Source: JAUYQR01 sp050632395 (lineage in GTDB: Bacteria; Pseudomonadota; Alphaproteobacteria; Rhodobacterales; Rhodobacteraceae). From it: a stretch of 64,000 nt of DNA. Positions 61,195-64,000 of this stretch are shown in pieces. Position 1 is the stretch's first letter; the number at the start of each line of letters is the position of its first letter. The stretch spans positions 3,472,001 through 3,536,000 of the forward strand of contig NZ_CP192600.1 in assembly GCF_050632395.1 (NCBI RefSeq), given 5' to 3'. The notes under the pieces are model-generated. The model had not been told where the DNA came from. It did not search any database and saw nothing but the letters and a program-made list of their open reading frames with translations. The position numbers and the translations under genes are program-made.

Positions 61195-62082
61195 TCAGGA
61201 TGCCGGCAGTGTCGTTGTCGCCATGACAAAACCCTCGTCGGAGGCTGCAAGTTCGACCATGATGCCGCCGATCTGCGACAGGTTTTCAACATGGGTGCCT
61301 CCGCAGGGCATCGAGACCTCGGTGCCGTTCAGGCGGGTGGCCCACAGGCGGCGGTCGTGCAGATAGCCTTCGCCGGGTGCCACCAGCACGGGCGCGGGGG
61401 TGTCAATCATCTGCCGCAGGGTCGCGATGATCGCGGCGGTGCGACCCGGCAGGTCGGCCAAAAACGCATCGCGGTCGAAGCCTTTCTTGCGCAGCGACTT
61501 GCCGATCCGGTAGCTGTCGACAGAGCCTTCCGGGGTGATGCGCGAACCAGCGACCGCCGCCTTGTCAAGGTTCGGCGCACCAAGGCTGTCGGCGTCGTCG
61601 GCCTTCTTGGTCCAGAACGCAGCAGCGGCCTGGTTCAGCACAAGCGCCGCCAGATGCACGCCGGTATGTTGCAGCGACAGGGCGCGGCGGTAGTCTGCAT
61701 CGACGTGCAGCGTCACCGTGGCACCGGGCGAGACCTCTATCGAACCTTGCACCAGATGCAGCACGACGGCGTTGATTTCGGGATCGTTGCGCTTGACGGC
61801 AGTGGCGTCCTCGCCGGTGAAGATCATCCCCGTCACGCGGTTCAACAGGGCTTCGCGGCTGTCCTCCACCACCGTCTGCCGATTGTCGGCCAAGGTCACG
61901 GTGCCCCGGTCGCCGGGTTGATCGGGCCAGGTCAGGCTTTGCGGGTGAAACGGCGTGCGGTCGGTGACGATGACCATCCGGCCATCCATTTCGGTCACAA
62001 GCAAGACGCGCGCCGGGGCAACAACGGCGCCTGCGGCGAAGGAAGTGATCGTGCCCTCGGCCAGTTCGGTCTGCAATTGCAT
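61195..62082 (-). CDS. Alanyl-tRNA editing-like protein (AlaX family)
   Basis: 295 aa. The zinc ligands of AlaX/AlaRS editing domains are present: His-x3-His in QHTGVHL (His139 and His143 region) and Cys-x3-His in PCGGTHVENL. TPFHPQ and FTG-like loops also fit. AlaX proteins hydrolyse Ser- or Gly-tRNA(Ala). It follows the YheO-like regulator gene after 2 bases, so it may be an enzyme of a regulated pathway rather than a general editor. Confidence 0.85.
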   Translation of the reverse strand: MQLQTELAEGTITSFAAGAVVAPARVLLVTEMDGRMVIVTDRTPFHPQSLTWPDQPGDRGTVTLADNRQTVVEDSREALLNRVTGMIFTGEDATAVKRNDPEINAVVLHLVQGSIEVSPGATVTLHVDADYRRALSLQHTGVHLAALVLNQAAAAFWTKKADDADSLGAPNLDKAAVAGSRITPEGSVDSYRIGKSLRKKGFDRDAFLADLPGRTAAIIATLRQMIDTPAPVLVAPGEGYLHDRRLWATRLNGTEVSMPCGGTHVENLSQIGGIMVELAASDEGFVMATTTLPAS

Positions 62083-62084
62083 CG

Positions 62085-62714
62085 CTAGTCTTCCCTTGGT
62101 CTGGCGGTCTTGGCCGCGCGCAGATAGTTGTAGACGCTTGCCCGGCTCATCTGCAGCACGCGCGAGATATAGGCCGCCGCGTGCTTGCCGCCAAAGGCGC
62201 CGTCGCCGGCCAGTTCCAGCACCAGTTGGCGTTTCTGGTCACGGCTGAGGTCACCGATCGCAATGCCCTGACGGTTGGTCCAGGCGTGAACATACTGGTT
62301 GATCCGCTCGTGCCAGTCTTCCTTGAACAGCACGGCAGGCTGCTCCGTCTGCGGCACCCGCGTCAGGGCGCCAAGAAGGTCGATGGCGGCTTGCAACTGC
62401 GTCACATCAAGGTTGATACACAAGACCCCGATCGCCACGCCATCCCAACCGCGCAGCACGGCGCTGACCGATTTCACGCGACGGCCGTCGAAGTTTAGCT
62501 TGTCATAAGGGCCGATCAGCCCGACATCCGGCCGAAAGTCGATTTCGTGCAAAAGCGAAGGTTCGCCGACCTCGCGGCGGGAAAATGGGTTGGCGATATG
62601 AGCGACGGTTTCGGTCGCCAGATCATGCAGCACGACCTCGGCGTGCGGTTGCAGCAACAGCGCAATCGCATCACAGACGGCATGGAACGGGGCGAGCGGT
62701 GGTGCGGATTGCAT
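62085..62714 (-). CDS. YheO/DauR-type regulator (PAS-like plus HTH)
   Basis: 209 aa. The N-terminal YheO-like PAS region appears as VVLHDLATETVAHIANPFSRREVGEPSLLHE and AIGVLCINLDVTQLQ; the C-terminal HTH_22 as FGGKHAAAYISRVLQMSRASVYNYLR. DauR, a member of this family, controls D-arginine use. Divergent from the M20 amidohydrolase, which it may regulate. Confidence 0.88.
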   Translation of the reverse strand: MQSAPPLAPFHAVCDAIALLLQPHAEVVLHDLATETVAHIANPFSRREVGEPSLLHEIDFRPDVGLIGPYDKLNFDGRRVKSVSAVLRGWDGVAIGVLCINLDVTQLQAAIDLLGALTRVPQTEQPAVLFKEDWHERINQYVHAWTNRQGIAIGDLSRDQKRQLVLELAGDGAFGGKHAAAYISRVLQMSRASVYNYLRAAKTARPRED

Positions 62715-62797
62715 CGGTTCGGCGTGGCTGCGGGCTTGCGGCAGTTATACGATGGTGTTTAATTTGGACAAGACATTCCACGCAACAAGGGGACGCC

Positions 62798-63949
62798 ATG
62801 CTGCCTGAAAGCGCGCTTGACTGGTTGGTGTCGGTGCGACGCCACCTGCACCAATATCCCGAACTGTCCCGCGCCGAGGCGATGACGGCCGATTACATCG
62901 CGGCGCGGCTCGCAGAGCTTGGCCTTCCGTTCGAGGCGGGGATCGGCGGGCACGGGCTGGTCGCCACGGTGCGGGGGCGGCAGGGCGGGCCAGCCGTGGG
63001 CCTGCGCGCCGACATGGACGCGCTGGCGATCTCCGAGCGGACCGACCTGCCCTACGCCTCGCGCCATCCCGACGTCATGCATGCCTGCGGCCATGACGGG
63101 CACATGACGATCCTTCTGGGCGCGGCAATGATCCTGCAACAAGGTGATTTCGCGGGCGATGTGCATCTGGTGTTCCAGCCAGCGGAGGAGCGCTATGGCG
63201 GCGCGCGGATGATGCTGGACGACGGGATGCTGCAACGCTTTGCGATGCGGCAGATCTTCGGGCTGCACAACTGGCCCGGGGTGCCCGCAGGCACGGTCGT
63301 CGTGCATGACGGCCCGGTGATGGCAGGCACATCGGAATTCACCTTGCGCTTCACGGCGGCGGGCGGCCATGCCTCGACACCGCATCTGACCGGCGATCCC
63401 CTGCTGTCGGGCGGATATTTCATGACCGGCATCCAGCAGGCCGTGGCGCGATCGGTCGACCCATTGGAAAGCGCGGTCGTCACCGTGGGCAGCTTTCGCG
63501 GCGGGTTTGCCCAAAACATCATCCCGCAGGAAGCAGAGCTGACCGGCACCTTACGCGCCTTCCGGGGCGAGACGCTGCTGCACCTGCGCGCCCGGGTCGA
63601 GGCGGTGGCACAGGCTGCGGCGGCAATGGCGGGCTGCGACTGGTCGCTCGCCTTCGACGCGGCGCTGTGCAGCCCGGTGGTCAACACGCCGCACGAACGC
63701 GACACCATGCGGCAGGCCGCCAAGGCCGCCGGCCTGACGCTGGGCGGGCCGATGGCACCGTCGATGGGCGGCGATGATTTCGGCGATTTCCTGACCCAGA
63801 TTCCCGGCGCCTATGCGTTCCTCGGCAATGGCGACCAAGGCCCCGAAACCGGCCTGCACCAGCCGAAATACGATTTCAACGATGCCGCGATCGGCCCCGG
63901 TGCTGCGCTACTGGCGCAATCGGCGCTGCTTGCCCTGGCCCAGTCCTGA
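62798..63949 (+). CDS. M20-family amidohydrolase (hippurate hydrolase/aminoacylase-like)
   Basis: 383 aa from ATG 62798 after AAGGGGA. RADMDALAI, HACGHDGHMT, FQPAEERYGGA and GLHNWPGVPAG match the M20D metal-site pattern, with a dimerisation domain and the catalytic GGDDF near the end. Cleaves N-acyl amino acids or similar; substrate unknown. Divergent from the YheO-like regulator. Confidence 0.92.
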   Translation: MLPESALDWLVSVRRHLHQYPELSRAEAMTADYIAARLAELGLPFEAGIGGHGLVATVRGRQGGPAVGLRADMDALAISERTDLPYASRHPDVMHACGHDGHMTILLGAAMILQQGDFAGDVHLVFQPAEERYGGARMMLDDGMLQRFAMRQIFGLHNWPGVPAGTVVVHDGPVMAGTSEFTLRFTAAGGHASTPHLTGDPLLSGGYFMTGIQQAVARSVDPLESAVVTVGSFRGGFAQNIIPQEAELTGTLRAFRGETLLHLRARVEAVAQAAAAMAGCDWSLAFDAALCSPVVNTPHERDTMRQAAKAAGLTLGGPMAPSMGGDDFGDFLTQIPGAYAFLGNGDQGPETGLHQPKYDFNDAAIGPGAALLAQSALLALAQS

Positions 63950-63956
63950 GGACCAT

Positions 63957-64000
63957 ATGATCCAGCTTTCCCGCCCCCAGATCGAACGTCTCGTCGGCGT
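63957..64000 (+). CDS. Start of next gene, truncated by window edge
   Basis: ATG at 63957, 7 bases after the amidohydrolase stop with GAGGA upstream, reads MIQLSRPQIERLVG to the edge. Fourteen residues are too few to name the product; position suggests an operon with the amidohydrolase. Confidence 0.6.
   Translation, partial: MIQLSRPQIERLVG

Overview
The window reads as a chromosomal segment of a Rhodobacteraceae-type alphaproteobacterium. The supporting signs are high GC with strong third-position GC bias over most of its length, the gene order murA, DUF2948, hisD, UPF0262, LMW phosphatase, infA, maf, RNase E/G, yacG, tRNA-Phe that is familiar from Rhodobacterales, and a very large share of ABC importers.

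Bases 1 to about 9470 differ: visibly lower GC, relaxed codon use, long gene-poor gaps, and mostly conflict or mobile-element type genes. They are an edge-truncated unknown gene, another unknown gene, a PD-(D/E)XK nuclease fused to a DUF2075 helicase, a MazG-like protein, a HigB-type toxin with a HigA-ImmA/IrrE fusion, and a two-gene operon. That operon joins a thymidylate-synthase-family enzyme carrying the dCMP-type Asp to an alpha-glutamyl/putrescinyl thymine pyrophosphorylase clade 3 protein. The block abuts the 3' end of tRNA-Phe, as an integrated island would. The operon is my best candidate for a poorly described system.

From 9474 to 19811 lies the core block (tRNA-Phe, yacG, RNase E/G, maf, infA, phosphatase, UPF0262, hisD, DUF2948, murA, a small basic protein, tRNA-Thr). 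It is interrupted by an accessory insert (GNAT, NTF2-like, a quinone-oxidoreductase-like gene with a divergent HxlR regulator) and by a GST. A decayed IS3-type remnant follows tRNA-Thr.

From 20364 to 55043 the window is a run of catabolic transport modules, each with its own regulator. (a) An FmdA-type amidase and an ene-reductase. (b) A GntR/FCD regulator between a polar-amino-acid-type importer with hydantoinase and class V aminotransferase, and a dipeptide-type importer with an M19 dipeptidase. (c) A sugar importer with a fused NanE-NanK and a NagR-like GntR regulator with recognisable operators. (d) A polyamine-type importer with an MBL hydrolase and TetR. (e) An AmiC/AmiR-controlled operon coding a dipeptide-type importer and a second FmdA. 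Nearly every operon is knitted by 1 to 4 base overlaps.

From 55264 to 64000: a GAF protein, an RsbU/RsbV/RsbW partner-switching module facing a BcsA/CrdS-like glycosyltransferase operon, an AlaX-like editing protein with a YheO-like regulator, and a divergent M20 amidohydrolase. All names rest on sequence reading alone; no database search was run.
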